A DNA stretch of 21,906 bases from CAYWLQ01 sp964458775 (GCA_964458775.1 CAYWLQ010000099.1:1-21906); one strand, 5' to 3'. Shown: positions 8,613 to 16,330, numbered from the stretch's first letter. The notes: generated by a model not told the origin, from the letters alone. Numbers and translations: made by a program.

Positions 8613-8641
8613 ATATCAATTACGTCATTATCATACGTCAA
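8613..8641 (-). promoter_or_regulatory. Candidate mcp promoter overlapped by TACGTCA direct repeat
   Basis: On the minus strand, TTGACG (8636-8641) and TGATAT (8613-8618) are 17 nt apart, about 100 nt before the mcp start. The -35 is good and the -10 is poor. Two copies of TGACGTA (minus strand) with 13-nt period overlap the element, one within the -35 itself, as an activator or repressor site would. Promoter and site are guesses from shape only. Confidence 0.3.
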
Positions 8642-8843
8642 GATCAACAAACCGACAAAGCAAATATTAACTTGAACTTAGCAAGTTCTATTCTGTTTAA
8701 CCGGCCGAATGTTTTATTTTTTTTCGACCGACTTTTATTAGTTTAGCAATTTTAACTGAAAGGTCCACCCATTCTTCGTTAAGTTTTCTATTCTTAGTAA
8801 TAAAAAGGCTAACGAGAAAATATTACGTAAACACTTCCGTTTG

Positions 8844-8876
8844 TTGACAATAACAGCACCTTGGAAAATATAGAAT
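8844..8876 (+). promoter_or_regulatory. Candidate promoter of the GH15-like gene
   Basis: TTGACA at 8844-8849 is a perfect -35 hexamer. The downstream AT stretch offers AATATA (8867-8872, 17-nt spacer) or TATAGA (8869-8874, 19-nt spacer) as -10. The start codon lies about 45 nt further on. The -35 is convincing and the -10 is ambiguous. Confidence 0.4.
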
Positions 8877-8918
8877 ACAGTTGATTAACAATCTACTTCT
8901 TTCTTCAACGAGGATCAT

Positions 8919-10226
8919 ATGAAAAATCGGATAAGCCCTTTTATTGCAGCCTTTTATCGTAACTCCTATTCCTGCGATGAAATCGAAAAGCTATACAAAG
9001 CCCTTACTCAATTTCGTGTCTTCCAATTCGACGCGTTTCCGAACGGTCTGTTCCCCGCTGTCGGCAGAGGAAGCGTTACAGAGCAGACCAGCGGGTATCG
9101 TGCGGTTTGGGTAAGAGACAATGTCCATATTGCTTATGCTCACTATGTTACCGAAGACGAAGCTTTGCGCGCAGCGGCAATTCGAAATGCATCGGCGCTC
9201 TCTTCTTTTTTTGAAACCAACAAACAACAAACGCGGATTCTCAATGTCATCAAGAATCCAGAAATTGCTTTGAACCCCATGAATCGTCCGCATATTAGGT
9301 TTGACGGTGAAATTGAAACAGAAATCACAGAAAAATGGCCGCATGCTCAAAACGACGCTCTCGGCGCTTTTCTCTTTTTCTTTTGTTCTCTCGCCATTGA
9401 TAAGGCAATTGCCGTAACGTCTTCTCAACGTGAAATGCTGCGAAATTTTGTGCATTATTTTCAGGCAATCGAATTTTGGAAAGATGAAGACAGCGGACAT
9501 TGGGAAGAGCAGCGAAAGATATCTGCGTCTAGTATCGGTGCAGTTAACGCAGGGCTTACAAAATATCGCGAACTTTTGGACTTACCCGGTTTTGCAACTG
9601 ATAGATCGATAATAGAATATGACCTTGAGACTCTCTTGGACACAGGTATTAAAGCTATGAACACAATCCTACCTTTGGAGTGTGCTCAACAAGAAACGCT
9701 AAAATATCGAGAGCACGACGCTGCGTTGTTGTTTCTTGCGGACCCATATGAGATTGTTCATTTAAACACGGCTGACAAAATTCTTTCCAATATTAGAAAA
9801 CATCTCCAAGGCGAGTACGGAATCAAACGATATTTAAAAGACTCATATTGGGGTCCGAATTATCGCAGTATTCCTCCGGAAAAACGCACGATTGATTTGA
9901 GTGAGGATATTATTCAACGAGATGCATTTTCTGTCGAAGGCAGAGAAGCAGAGTGGTGCATTTTCGATTCTGTAATGTCATGTGCCTACGGAAAGAGATA
10001 TCTCACTGCCGGCGATAAGAGTTTTCTCGATCTGCAAACCGAATATTTCAATCGTGCCCTATTGCAGCTTGTCGAATGTCCGGAAAACAACCAAAGGCTT
10101 GTCATTCCTGAGGCCTATTTTGTAGAAAACGAAATGTATGTTCCCAATGATCACCTGCCGCTTCAGTGGGCACACGCCAATCTTCTAAGGGCAGTTATTG
10201 CTATGAAAAAGAGCACTGATTCTTAA
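8919..10226 (+). CDS. glycoside hydrolase family 15-like protein (glucoamylase/phosphorylase-kinase-alpha fold)
   Basis: The 435-residue protein has no signal peptide and matches the (alpha/alpha)6-barrel GH15-like family. Seen: YRAVWVRDNVHIAYAHY at 60-76; RPHIRFDGE (123-131); the signature KWPHAQNDALGAF (139-151); DSGHWEEQRKISASSIGAV (191-209), with a candidate catalytic acid in HWEE; and near the end IPEAYF with E398 and PLQWAHANLL (414-423), as around the second acidic residue of GH15 enzymes. The family cleaves terminal alpha-glucosidic bonds or, in phosphorylase kinase alpha subunits, is regulatory. Cytoplasmic location suggests action on glycogen-like or intracellular oligosaccharides, but no other glycogen gene is nearby. 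GAGG lies 5 nt before the ATG. It is a single-gene unit between divergent mcp and the convergent serpin gene. Confidence 0.75.
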   Translation: MKNRISPFIAAFYRNSYSCDEIEKLYKALTQFRVFQFDAFPNGLFPAVGRGSVTEQTSGYRAVWVRDNVHIAYAHYVTEDEALRAAAIRNASALSSFFETNKQQTRILNVIKNPEIALNPMNRPHIRFDGEIETEITEKWPHAQNDALGAFLFFFCSLAIDKAIAVTSSQREMLRNFVHYFQAIEFWKDEDSGHWEEQRKISASSIGAVNAGLTKYRELLDLPGFATDRSIIEYDLETLLDTGIKAMNTILPLECAQQETLKYREHDAALLFLADPYEIVHLNTADKILSNIRKHLQGEYGIKRYLKDSYWGPNYRSIPPEKRTIDLSEDIIQRDAFSVEGREAEWCIFDSVMSCAYGKRYLTAGDKSFLDLQTEYFNRALLQLVECPENNQRLVIPEAYFVENEMYVPNDHLPLQWAHANLLRAVIAMKKSTDS

Positions 10227-10342
10227 ACAAAATAACGTTGCTTCTTGATATCTATTGAAGTCTCATTGACGGCAAACTGCAACAATATTATAGATAGACA
10301 TAGAAACCTGCTCACCTTGCAATAGATCTGTGTCAGAAATCA

Positions 10343-11620
10343 CTAATTCTTTGGGTCTTCCAGTTTTCCCACAAAGAGAATTGTACCGTTGCGGTCATCA
10401 CGAATAAGAAACAAGAAGGGCTTGTTCGCTAAAAAGCGGGACGGGGCAGATTCATCGACAACTTCAACTACTGTGGCCGCTGCCGCTTCCGTTCCTTCTT
10501 CGCTTACTTCGATATAGGATTTGTGTTTTACCATGCTAATATGGGGATTGCCGTCTGCCGGGTCGGTCATGTTATCAAAACCTCCCTCAAATGCTTTTTC
10601 CATTCCAAATGCTTTTAGAATATCATTAAGCTCTTTTTCGTATTCTATTTTGAATTTGGGCAAATGAATTCCGCCCAGCTCGATCTCTGAAAATGAATTT
10701 AGGGTTTCGGCCAATTTCTTTCCATCCAGATTGTCTATATAGTCATCAATGTTCGCTTCACTCCACTCAGAGGGTGCAAAGGCATAAAATGATATTTTTT
10801 CTCTGCCGTAGGGCAAACGAATAGCGGTTATCGACTCATCCGAATAGGCTTCGTATTCTTTTTGTTCGTTAAATGACATCATATCAATATCAACGTTTGT
10901 TTTGTCTGATTTGACGAACGAGGTTTGATAGGTATCATCCTTGTCGAAGGCAACAGTCCAGGTTCCTTTAAAATAAATAGCATTGACAAGATACATAACC
11001 AAATCAGGAGGAAATTCTTTCAGCATTTCTTTTATGTGTCCCGCTGTCTTATCTTCTATCCAAGAATTAATAGCCTCCGGCGTTGTTATGTCATACACGT
11101 CACTTAGATAATGGTTTCTTACTGTGTCTATAAAACTCTCTTTAATTGGATAACCCGGCTTCGTCCATATTGAGTTAGCTAAAGTCAAAACAAGATCATC
11201 ATCAACAGTTTCTAAACTTTTTAAGAGATGCAGAAACTGTTCGTTTGTCTCTTCCATGGTAAGTTTATCCAAAGAAAGAGCGGATTGCATCCCTACAAGG
11301 GTTTCATTTGCTGCACCGTTCATGGTCATGGAAAGAGCCGTCGAAATTGAAATAGGAGAAAAAAATACATTTTCGGCAGGAGCATCTGCAACAAGAGCTT
11401 TAAGCAGATCCACTGCAAATTGGGTATTAGCCTCAACCAAAGAGTCTGTTACCGCCGCCGCATTCTCGTCAGACAAAAGATAAGCCTCTTTTATCGGTTT
11501 GTTATTCGTATCACTATCATCATCATTGCCGGCATCGGAATCTCCGCAAGCAACTGTCAAAGCGGATAAGCTAAATAGAAAGACAGTTCCAAAACAACTT
11601 TTTCTCTGCAATAGCTTCAT
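10343..11620 (-). CDS. serpin-family protease inhibitor, lipoprotein
   Basis: The 425-residue protein is a full-length serpin that should trap a protease by suicide inhibition at the cell surface or in the periplasm. Seen: a signal peptide with a lipobox-like LTVAC (Cys25), an acidic Asp/Asn-rich linker (26-40), then the serpin core: NVFFSPISISTALSM (84-98), NAIYFKGTW (213-221), the hinge EEGTEAAAAT (374-383), and NKPFLFLIRD (399-408) before the final strand. The small-residue hinge (P12-P9 all Ala) is that of inhibitory serpins. By equal-length alignment with alpha-1-antitrypsin from the hinge Gly to NKPF, P1 is E390 and P1' is S391. A perfect AAGGAGGT (minus strand, 11626-11633) precedes the ATG. 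It stands alone and is convergent with the GH15-like gene. Confidence 0.95.
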   Translation of the reverse strand: MKLLQRKSCFGTVFLFSLSALTVACGDSDAGNDDDSDTNNKPIKEAYLLSDENAAAVTDSLVEANTQFAVDLLKALVADAPAENVFFSPISISTALSMTMNGAANETLVGMQSALSLDKLTMEETNEQFLHLLKSLETVDDDLVLTLANSIWTKPGYPIKESFIDTVRNHYLSDVYDITTPEAINSWIEDKTAGHIKEMLKEFPPDLVMYLVNAIYFKGTWTVAFDKDDTYQTSFVKSDKTNVDIDMMSFNEQKEYEAYSDESITAIRLPYGREKISFYAFAPSEWSEANIDDYIDNLDGKKLAETLNSFSEIELGGIHLPKFKIEYEKELNDILKAFGMEKAFEGGFDNMTDPADGNPHISMVKHKSYIEVSEEGTEAAAATVVEVVDESAPSRFLANKPFLFLIRDDRNGTILFVGKLEDPKN

Positions 11621-12000
11621 AGGTTACCTCCTTGTTCATTATTCATTAACCTAACCTGAATACCGATAGATACAAGTATCATGCCGTTTCCTTGCAAGCC
11701 TGATAACGTTCCGATATTACATGATTAAACTAAAAAGCAGAACTTCGTTCCGGCCTGATTATGTACAAAATTCAAGACAATAGAGACACTCGACTGCAAA
11801 CAAAATTGCACAAACAACTTGTTTCAGCGTTCCGGCAATCTCATAAATTCTGTTCAGAACAAATCAGAATGTATTTGGTCAGTTAATCCAATCGGAAAAC
11901 TCAAGGTCAATGCACGTTTACGGCATGAGATAACTCCGCGCACTATAGAAATTTGCCTAATTTGCTGCATTATGATCCGACATTCGTCCGTTTTAAACAG
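11621..12000. other. 380-nt non-coding gap upstream of the serpin gene
   Basis: It lies between the serpin start and the 3' end of the ACT gene, both on the minus strand. It contains the serpin ribosome binding site (11626-11633) and an 11-bp near-palindrome TGTTCAGAACA at 11851-11861 inside a wider ATTCTG/CAGAAT inverted repeat (11847-11870). I see no convincing rho-independent terminator after the ACT gene and no supported gene on either strand. Confidence 0.45.
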
Positions 12001-12429
12001 TTATTCGTTAAAATCTTTTTCGCTTACAATAACCATTTTAGATTTGGTTAGAATATCTCTTCCTGTTTCCGGGTCACTTAGTTTCATAATTAGAACAGCT
12101 TTTCCGTTTCTTCCTTTTACTTGAGCGTACATGTATTCAACATTTACCGGTGAGTTGTCGAACAATGAGACCAGCTCAGCTAAACCTCCGGGGCGATCGG
12201 GTACTTCTACTCCTATTACCTCTGATATTTTGGAAGTAACACCGGCCTCTCGAAGAGCAAAATTTGCTCGATCTGTTTGGTCGGCAATAATTCTTAAAAT
12301 ACCGAATTTCTCGGTATCCGCCAGGGATAATGCTCTGATATTTATACCGGCATCCGCCAAATTTTTTACCACTGCCGAAAGCCTTCCGTGTTTATTTTCT
12401 ATAAAAATCGAGATCTGTCTCAAGGTCAT
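12001..12429 (-). CDS. tandem ACT-domain protein
   Basis: The 142-residue protein consists of two ACT domains (about 1-66 and 70-138) and nothing else. Each begins with the beta strand and loop typical of ACT: ISIFIENKHGRLSAVVKNLADAGINI (split over 6-31) and VIGVEVPDRPGGLAELVSLF (71-90). ACT domains bind amino acids and regulate enzymes or transcription. It follows paaK after 23 nt with a good AAGGAG site, as the last gene of the iorA-iorB-paaK operon. This ACT-only family often sits next to PaaK-type ligases and IorAB in anaerobes. By context it probably senses an aromatic or branched-chain amino acid and modulates the neighbouring enzymes; the ligand is inferred. Confidence 0.9.
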   Translation of the reverse strand: MTLRQISIFIENKHGRLSAVVKNLADAGINIRALSLADTEKFGILRIIADQTDRANFALREAGVTSKISEVIGVEVPDRPGGLAELVSLFDNSPVNVEYMYAQVKGRNGKAVLIMKLSDPETGRDILTKSKMVIVSEKDFNE

Positions 12430-12452
12430 TATTTGTCTCCTTTGCTTGCCGT

Positions 12453-13760
12453 TCAGCTTCGGTTCTTTACTTCACGCAGATCGCAAATTCTCTGCGCTTT
12501 ACCTTCGCTCCTGGGTATTGATTTGGGATTGACCAAGGTCACCTTGGTTTGAATATTTAGAGCTGCTTTTAGTTCTTGCTCAATATTTCTTTCCAAAGCC
12601 ATAACCGCCTTTACCTCATCAGAGAACATAGCTTCACTCATTTCAACTTCAACGTTTAGCGAGTCCATTGCACCTTTTCGGTCGACAATTAAACGGTAAT
12701 GCGGTTCTACTCCTTGAATTCTCAACAATACTTCTTCGACCTGAGACGGGAAAACATTTACGCCTCTAATTATTAACATGTCATCATTGCGACCCATCAA
12801 ACGATGAATTCGACGTGAAGTACGTCCGCATGAGCAGGGCTCTTCTATTATGTATGTAATATCTCCGGTTCTGTATCTGATTACAGGCGTTCCCTCTCTG
12901 GTAAGAGTAGTCAGCACCAATTCGCCTTTTTCTCCAGCCGGTAGAACTGCTCCGGTATCCGGATTGATAATCTCCGGATAAAAGTGGTCTTCAAATATGT
13001 GTAAACCGTTTTGATTTATGCATTCTGCACCGACTCCCGGGCCGATAATTTCTGTGAGGCCGTAAATGTCAAAGGCTTTGATACCGAGCTTTTTTTCTAT
13101 ATCTGCACGCATGTTATCACTCCACGGCTCTGCTCCGAAAAATCCTGCTCTCAGCGAGAGTGATGCCAGGTCGATACCTTGTTCTTTGGTCCACTCGGCA
13201 ATGTACAAAGCGTAGGATGGCGTACATGTAATAACTGTGGAGTTGAAATCTATTATAGTTTGAACTTGTCGCTTGGTATTGCCCGAAGAAATGGGCAATA
13301 CCATGGCGCCCAGTGTTGAAGCACCGTAATGGACACCGAAACCTCCGGTAAATAAGCCGTATCCGAATGCGTTTTGCACAACATCGTTTTTTCCAACCTC
13401 TCCCATACTCAAAGTTCGGGCCATTACATCAGACCAGGTTTCGATATCTTGTTTTGTATAAGCACCCACAACCGGCTTGCCTGTGGTTCCCGAGGACATA
13501 TGCAGCTCTACTATCTCGCTCTTGTCTGTTGCCAACAAACCGAAAGGAAATACCTCACGCATGTCGTTTTTATAAGTAAAAGGCAACAACTCAATATCCT
13601 TGAGGGTCTTAATACTTTCGGGCCGGATTCCCAAAGCCTTCATTTTTTCTCGATAAAAGGAAACTTTTTCGTACAGTTTTAAAACCAAGATTTTGAGTTG
13701 ATTTTCTTGTTTCAGACGAAGATCTTCTTTATTGAGAGTTTGAGCAGCTTTATTCCACAT
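12453..13760 (-). CDS. paaK: phenylacetate-CoA ligase family protein (AMP-forming)
   Basis: A 435-residue member of the adenylate-forming PaaK family (EC 6.2.1.30 type), which activates arylacetates with ATP and CoA through an acyl-adenylate. Seen: P-loop SSGTTGKP (89-96), motif A5-like DIYGLTE (231-237), YRTGD (296-300), the Cys pair CSCGR (309-313), and the C-terminal hinge GRNDDMLIIRGVNVFPSQVEE (split over 323-343). Length is typical. The start overlaps the iorB stop by 11 nt, with GGAG about 9 nt upstream, so it is coupled to iorB. Beside IorAB it probably acts on phenylacetate, indoleacetate or hydroxyphenylacetate rather than in the aerobic paa degradation pathway, whose other genes are absent. 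Substrate is inferred from context. Confidence 0.9.
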   Translation of the reverse strand: MWNKAAQTLNKEDLRLKQENQLKILVLKLYEKVSFYREKMKALGIRPESIKTLKDIELLPFTYKNDMREVFPFGLLATDKSEIVELHMSSGTTGKPVVGAYTKQDIETWSDVMARTLSMGEVGKNDVVQNAFGYGLFTGGFGVHYGASTLGAMVLPISSGNTKRQVQTIIDFNSTVITCTPSYALYIAEWTKEQGIDLASLSLRAGFFGAEPWSDNMRADIEKKLGIKAFDIYGLTEIIGPGVGAECINQNGLHIFEDHFYPEIINPDTGAVLPAGEKGELVLTTLTREGTPVIRYRTGDITYIIEEPCSCGRTSRRIHRLMGRNDDMLIIRGVNVFPSQVEEVLLRIQGVEPHYRLIVDRKGAMDSLNVEVEMSEAMFSDEVKAVMALERNIEQELKAALNIQTKVTLVNPKSIPRSEGKAQRICDLREVKNRS

Positions 13761-14352
13761 GAGGTAACTCCAGTTTTTGCTCTAAGGTAATTTGCCTGCC
13801 TATTCTAAAGGCATTAGTATTCATTTCGATTGTTCCTGAAGGACAGTTTTTCTCTATTGCCGAAAGGAAACTGTCTTCTTTTAAAGGAACCAATGGTGAC
13901 AGAGCACCGAGAAGAGCTGTGTTTTCTGTTTTCGGAGAGTCCATTCGTTGTTTGAGCAAGACCGGATCCAAACAAACCGTGCGCTTAAAAGACATAGAAA
14001 TTTCTCGGTCAATACCTTCCGGATAGATTTCTATTCCGGTGGGAGTTATGTGATGTGCCAAATAGCAAACAGCAGCGTCAGCATGAGCCCATTTAGCCCA
14101 TCTCAAAACCTCCATGCTTTCTAAAGAAAACAAGACATTTGCCTCTCCCTGAGAAATGACCGGCGCAAACACAAGTTGACCGAAGCGTACATGACTGAAG
14201 ACCGGACCTCCCCTCATTGCCATACCGTGGATTTCGCTTTTTTTTACATCCAAGCCTTCGATCATTGCTGCCTCTGACAGAATGTCGCTTGCAAGAACAA
14301 TTCCTTGACCTCCGACCCCGACCATCAACACATTAAAGGGATTACTCAACAT
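13750..14352 (-). CDS. iorB: indolepyruvate:ferredoxin oxidoreductase, beta subunit
   Basis: The 200-residue small subunit of the arylpyruvate oxidoreductase (EC 1.2.7.8) belongs to the pyruvate-ferredoxin oxidoreductase gamma family. Seen: VGVGGQGIVLASDIL near the N-terminus (11-25) and SEIHGMAMRGGPVFSHVRFG (39-58), the hallmark of this subunit. It pairs with IorA in the cytoplasm to convert arylpyruvate + CoA to arylacetyl-CoA + CO2 and reduced ferredoxin, reversibly. It overlaps iorA by 11 nt at its start and paaK by 11 nt at its end. Its ribosome binding site AGGAGG lies inside the last codons of iorA, a typical translational-coupling layout. Confidence 0.95.
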   Translation of the reverse strand: MLSNPFNVLMVGVGGQGIVLASDILSEAAMIEGLDVKKSEIHGMAMRGGPVFSHVRFGQLVFAPVISQGEANVLFSLESMEVLRWAKWAHADAAVCYLAHHITPTGIEIYPEGIDREISMSFKRTVCLDPVLLKQRMDSPKTENTALLGALSPLVPLKEDSFLSAIEKNCPSGTIEMNTNAFRIGRQITLEQKLELPHVE

Positions 14353-16015
14353 TACCGCCTCCTGCGCATTTTATTTCGTCTGTTGACAAATTCCTTCGGA
14401 CGGTTTTCTTTTGTTCCAGTTTTCCCAATTTTTTCAATTTTTGCATTTCAATAACGCACAATCCCATTATTACTAACAGTCTTACTCCAGACTTTTCTAT
14501 CATTGTATCTAAGGTTTCGGTAATTGCCGACTTGTTGTAGGCATCAACTACAGCAAAATTGTCAGCAGGAATGTTAAATGCCTTTGACAGATAACAATAG
14601 TCCAGCTTGGGCGCATCCTCTCGACCTAGGCGCTCTCCGCTCGCCGGATTCGGCTGCATACCGGTCATGGCGGTGGTTCCGTTGTCCAGCACTACAAACA
14701 AACCGTCTCGTTTGTTCCAACATGCATTCAACAGTCCGGTAATGCCCGAGTGTGCAAAGGTGGAGTCACCGATTACTGCAGCGACCTTTACAGAAGAATT
14801 GTTTTCGGCGTTTACCAACCCGATGCCTTGAGCCATTGTAATACTCGCCCCCATATCCAAGCAGGTATCTATTACTTCATAAGGCGGAAGAGTACCGAGA
14901 GTGTAACAACCAATATCGCCCGCCACTATCAGGCCTTTTTCTTTCAGAACCGAAAACACATGACCGTGGGGACATCCAGGACAAAGTCGAGGACGTCTTT
15001 CGGGAACCTCAAGGAATGATATTTGAGATCTTTTGGATAAGCTTGCGCTTTCGATATTCAATGATTTTCGTAAAATATCCGGACTGAATTCGCCTGTTGC
15101 CGGAAATATTTCCTTGCCGATTACTGATAATCCCCACGACTTAATTTGAGTTTCTATAAACGGGTCGAGTTCTTCGATGACATACAAAGTTTTTACGGAT
15201 TTAGCAAAATCCTCAATCATGCGACGTGGAAGGGGATACACCAAGCCGAGCTTTAGTATATCAGCGTCGGGAAGAACCTCTTTTACATAGGTGTAAGATA
15301 TTCCGGAAGTTATAACACCGATTTTACCGCAACCCTTTTCAATTCGGTTTGCCGGATGGGTCTCTGCCGCCGCGCTCAACTTGAGCATTCGATGTTCTAC
15401 ATCCTGTCGCCTAACCCTGGCATTTGCCGGAATCATTACATGTTTGGCAGGTTTGCTTGTAAAACCTTTAATCGGTCGATCTATTCGATCTCCAGTTGTT
15501 ACCGGACTTTTAGAATGAGAGAGCCGAGTAACTGTTCTTAGAAATACAGGAGTGTCAAAGTTTTCGGACATTTCAAATGCATATCGAGTAAAAGCGAGAG
15601 CTTCGGACGAATCCGACGGTTCAAACATAGGAAGCTTGGCCGCTATAGCAAAATGACGGTTGTCTTGTTCGTTTTGCGAGGAATACATATTGGGCTCATC
15701 GGCAGTAACAACCACCAACCCTCCTTCAACTCCTGTATAAGAAGCTGTAAAAAGAGGGTCTGCCGCTACATTTACACCGACATGTTTCATCGTAACCATT
15801 GACCGTGCGCCTGCAAAAGAAGCACCGATTGCCACTTCGAGTGCTACCTTCTCGTTGACTGACCATTCGCATTTAACTTCCGAGTACCTAGATAATGATT
15901 CGAGTATTTCAGTAGACGGAGTGCCGGGATAGCCGCATCCCACATGAACCCCTGCCTCCCAAGCGCCTTGGGCAACAGCTTCGTTTCCGGATAGAAGTAG
16001 TTTTTTTGTACTCAA
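14342..16015 (-). CDS. iorA: indolepyruvate:ferredoxin oxidoreductase, alpha subunit, lacking C-terminal ferredoxin domain
   Basis: The 557-residue catalytic subunit carries the pyrimidine-binding domain (LSGNEAVAQGAWEAGVHVGCGYPGTPSTE, spread over 8-36), a middle domain, the segment LCPGCPHGHVF (344-354), and the thiamine-diphosphate/Mg motif GDSTFAHSG (416-424) to N445. IorA proteins usually exceed 600 residues and end in a 2[4Fe-4S] ferredoxin domain. Here the protein stops at residues DEIKCAGGGNVE, just where the first C-x2-C-x2-C cluster motif would begin, with only C550 kept. The next bases are the iorB start, so a simple frameshift does not restore the domain. Start is TTG at 16015-16013, supported by AAAGGA 7 nt upstream. 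First gene of the operon, divergent from dnaK. Confidence 0.93.
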   Translation of the reverse strand: MSTKKLLLSGNEAVAQGAWEAGVHVGCGYPGTPSTEILESLSRYSEVKCEWSVNEKVALEVAIGASFAGARSMVTMKHVGVNVAADPLFTASYTGVEGGLVVVTADEPNMYSSQNEQDNRHFAIAAKLPMFEPSDSSEALAFTRYAFEMSENFDTPVFLRTVTRLSHSKSPVTTGDRIDRPIKGFTSKPAKHVMIPANARVRRQDVEHRMLKLSAAAETHPANRIEKGCGKIGVITSGISYTYVKEVLPDADILKLGLVYPLPRRMIEDFAKSVKTLYVIEELDPFIETQIKSWGLSVIGKEIFPATGEFSPDILRKSLNIESASLSKRSQISFLEVPERRPRLCPGCPHGHVFSVLKEKGLIVAGDIGCYTLGTLPPYEVIDTCLDMGASITMAQGIGLVNAENNSSVKVAAVIGDSTFAHSGITGLLNACWNKRDGLFVVLDNGTTAMTGMQPNPASGERLGREDAPKLDYCYLSKAFNIPADNFAVVDAYNKSAITETLDTMIEKSGVRLLVIMGLCVIEMQKLKKLGKLEQKKTVRRNLSTDEIKCAGGGNVE

Positions 16016-16330
16016 TTATAAATCCTTTCGCTAGGCACAATATACTAGCCGACAAACATAAAATGCCAATCAAAGATGACATGAGCCTGTGTTCATTCTT
16101 TTTTTATGTAAATTCAGTTACATATAAAAAGATAGTTTGGTATTTGGGATGAAATATTAACTGCATCAAAGAGAAAAAACCGAAAAAATAAGTCGTTTTT
16201 TTTCAAGCTCTTGACTCTTGGTCTCTCATGCGTACATTTGGGCGGGTTTAGGAACCCACGAAAGACAATTTAATAAACTGTATTCCCGAACGGCAATTGC
16301 GGCGGGTTTAAATTCTTTAGGAGGAACCAT
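16016..16330. other. 315-nt divergent intergenic region between iorA and dnaK
   Basis: No gene is seen. It holds a 7-bp inverted repeat TATGTAA/TTACATA (16105-16111 and 16118-16124, 6-nt loop) between T and A runs, roughly midway, which could be an operator for either gene. The dnaK leader elements at 16211-16310 are listed separately. No CIRCE element is present. Confidence 0.45.
16211..16310 (+). promoter_or_regulatory. dnaK promoter/leader with duplicated GGCGGGTTTA and a hairpin
   Basis: CTTGACT around 16210-16216 resembles the -35 of both vegetative and heat-shock promoters; TACATT (16233-16238) is a weak -10 at 16-nt spacing. Just downstream, GGCGGGTTTA occurs at 16241-16250 and again at 16301-16310, exactly 60 nt apart. 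The first copy forms a GGGTT-TAGG-AACCC hairpin (16244-16257). The second ends 8 nt before the AGGAGG ribosome binding site (16319-16324). Position suggests control of dnaK, but the heat-shock sigma factor assignment is not secure. Confidence 0.4.

Larger units (their letters stand above)
8509..8918. other. 410-nt divergent intergenic region between mcp and the GH15-like gene
   Basis: No coding sequence is supported here. It holds a direct repeat of TACGTCA at 8621-8627 and 8634-8640 (13-nt period), a perfect dyad GAACTT-AGC-AAGTTC at 8674-8688, a second imperfect dyad CGGCCGAA/TTCGACCG (8702-8709 and 8723-8730) flanking a T-rich loop, and candidate promoters on both strands. The region is large enough for separate control of the two divergent genes. 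Confidence 0.5.

Noticed and set aside
14342..14380. Frameshift explaining the missing ferredoxin domain of IorA
   Set aside because: The bases after the iorA stop already encode the iorB N-terminus in an overlapping frame, leaving no room for cluster-binding codons.
16105..16124. Rho-independent terminator between iorA and dnaK
   Set aside because: The stem is AT-rich, neither strand has a T-run after it, and both flanking genes start here rather than end.
16196..16330. CIRCE element upstream of dnaK
   Set aside because: No TTAGCACTC/GAGTGCTAA inverted repeat or near match is present.
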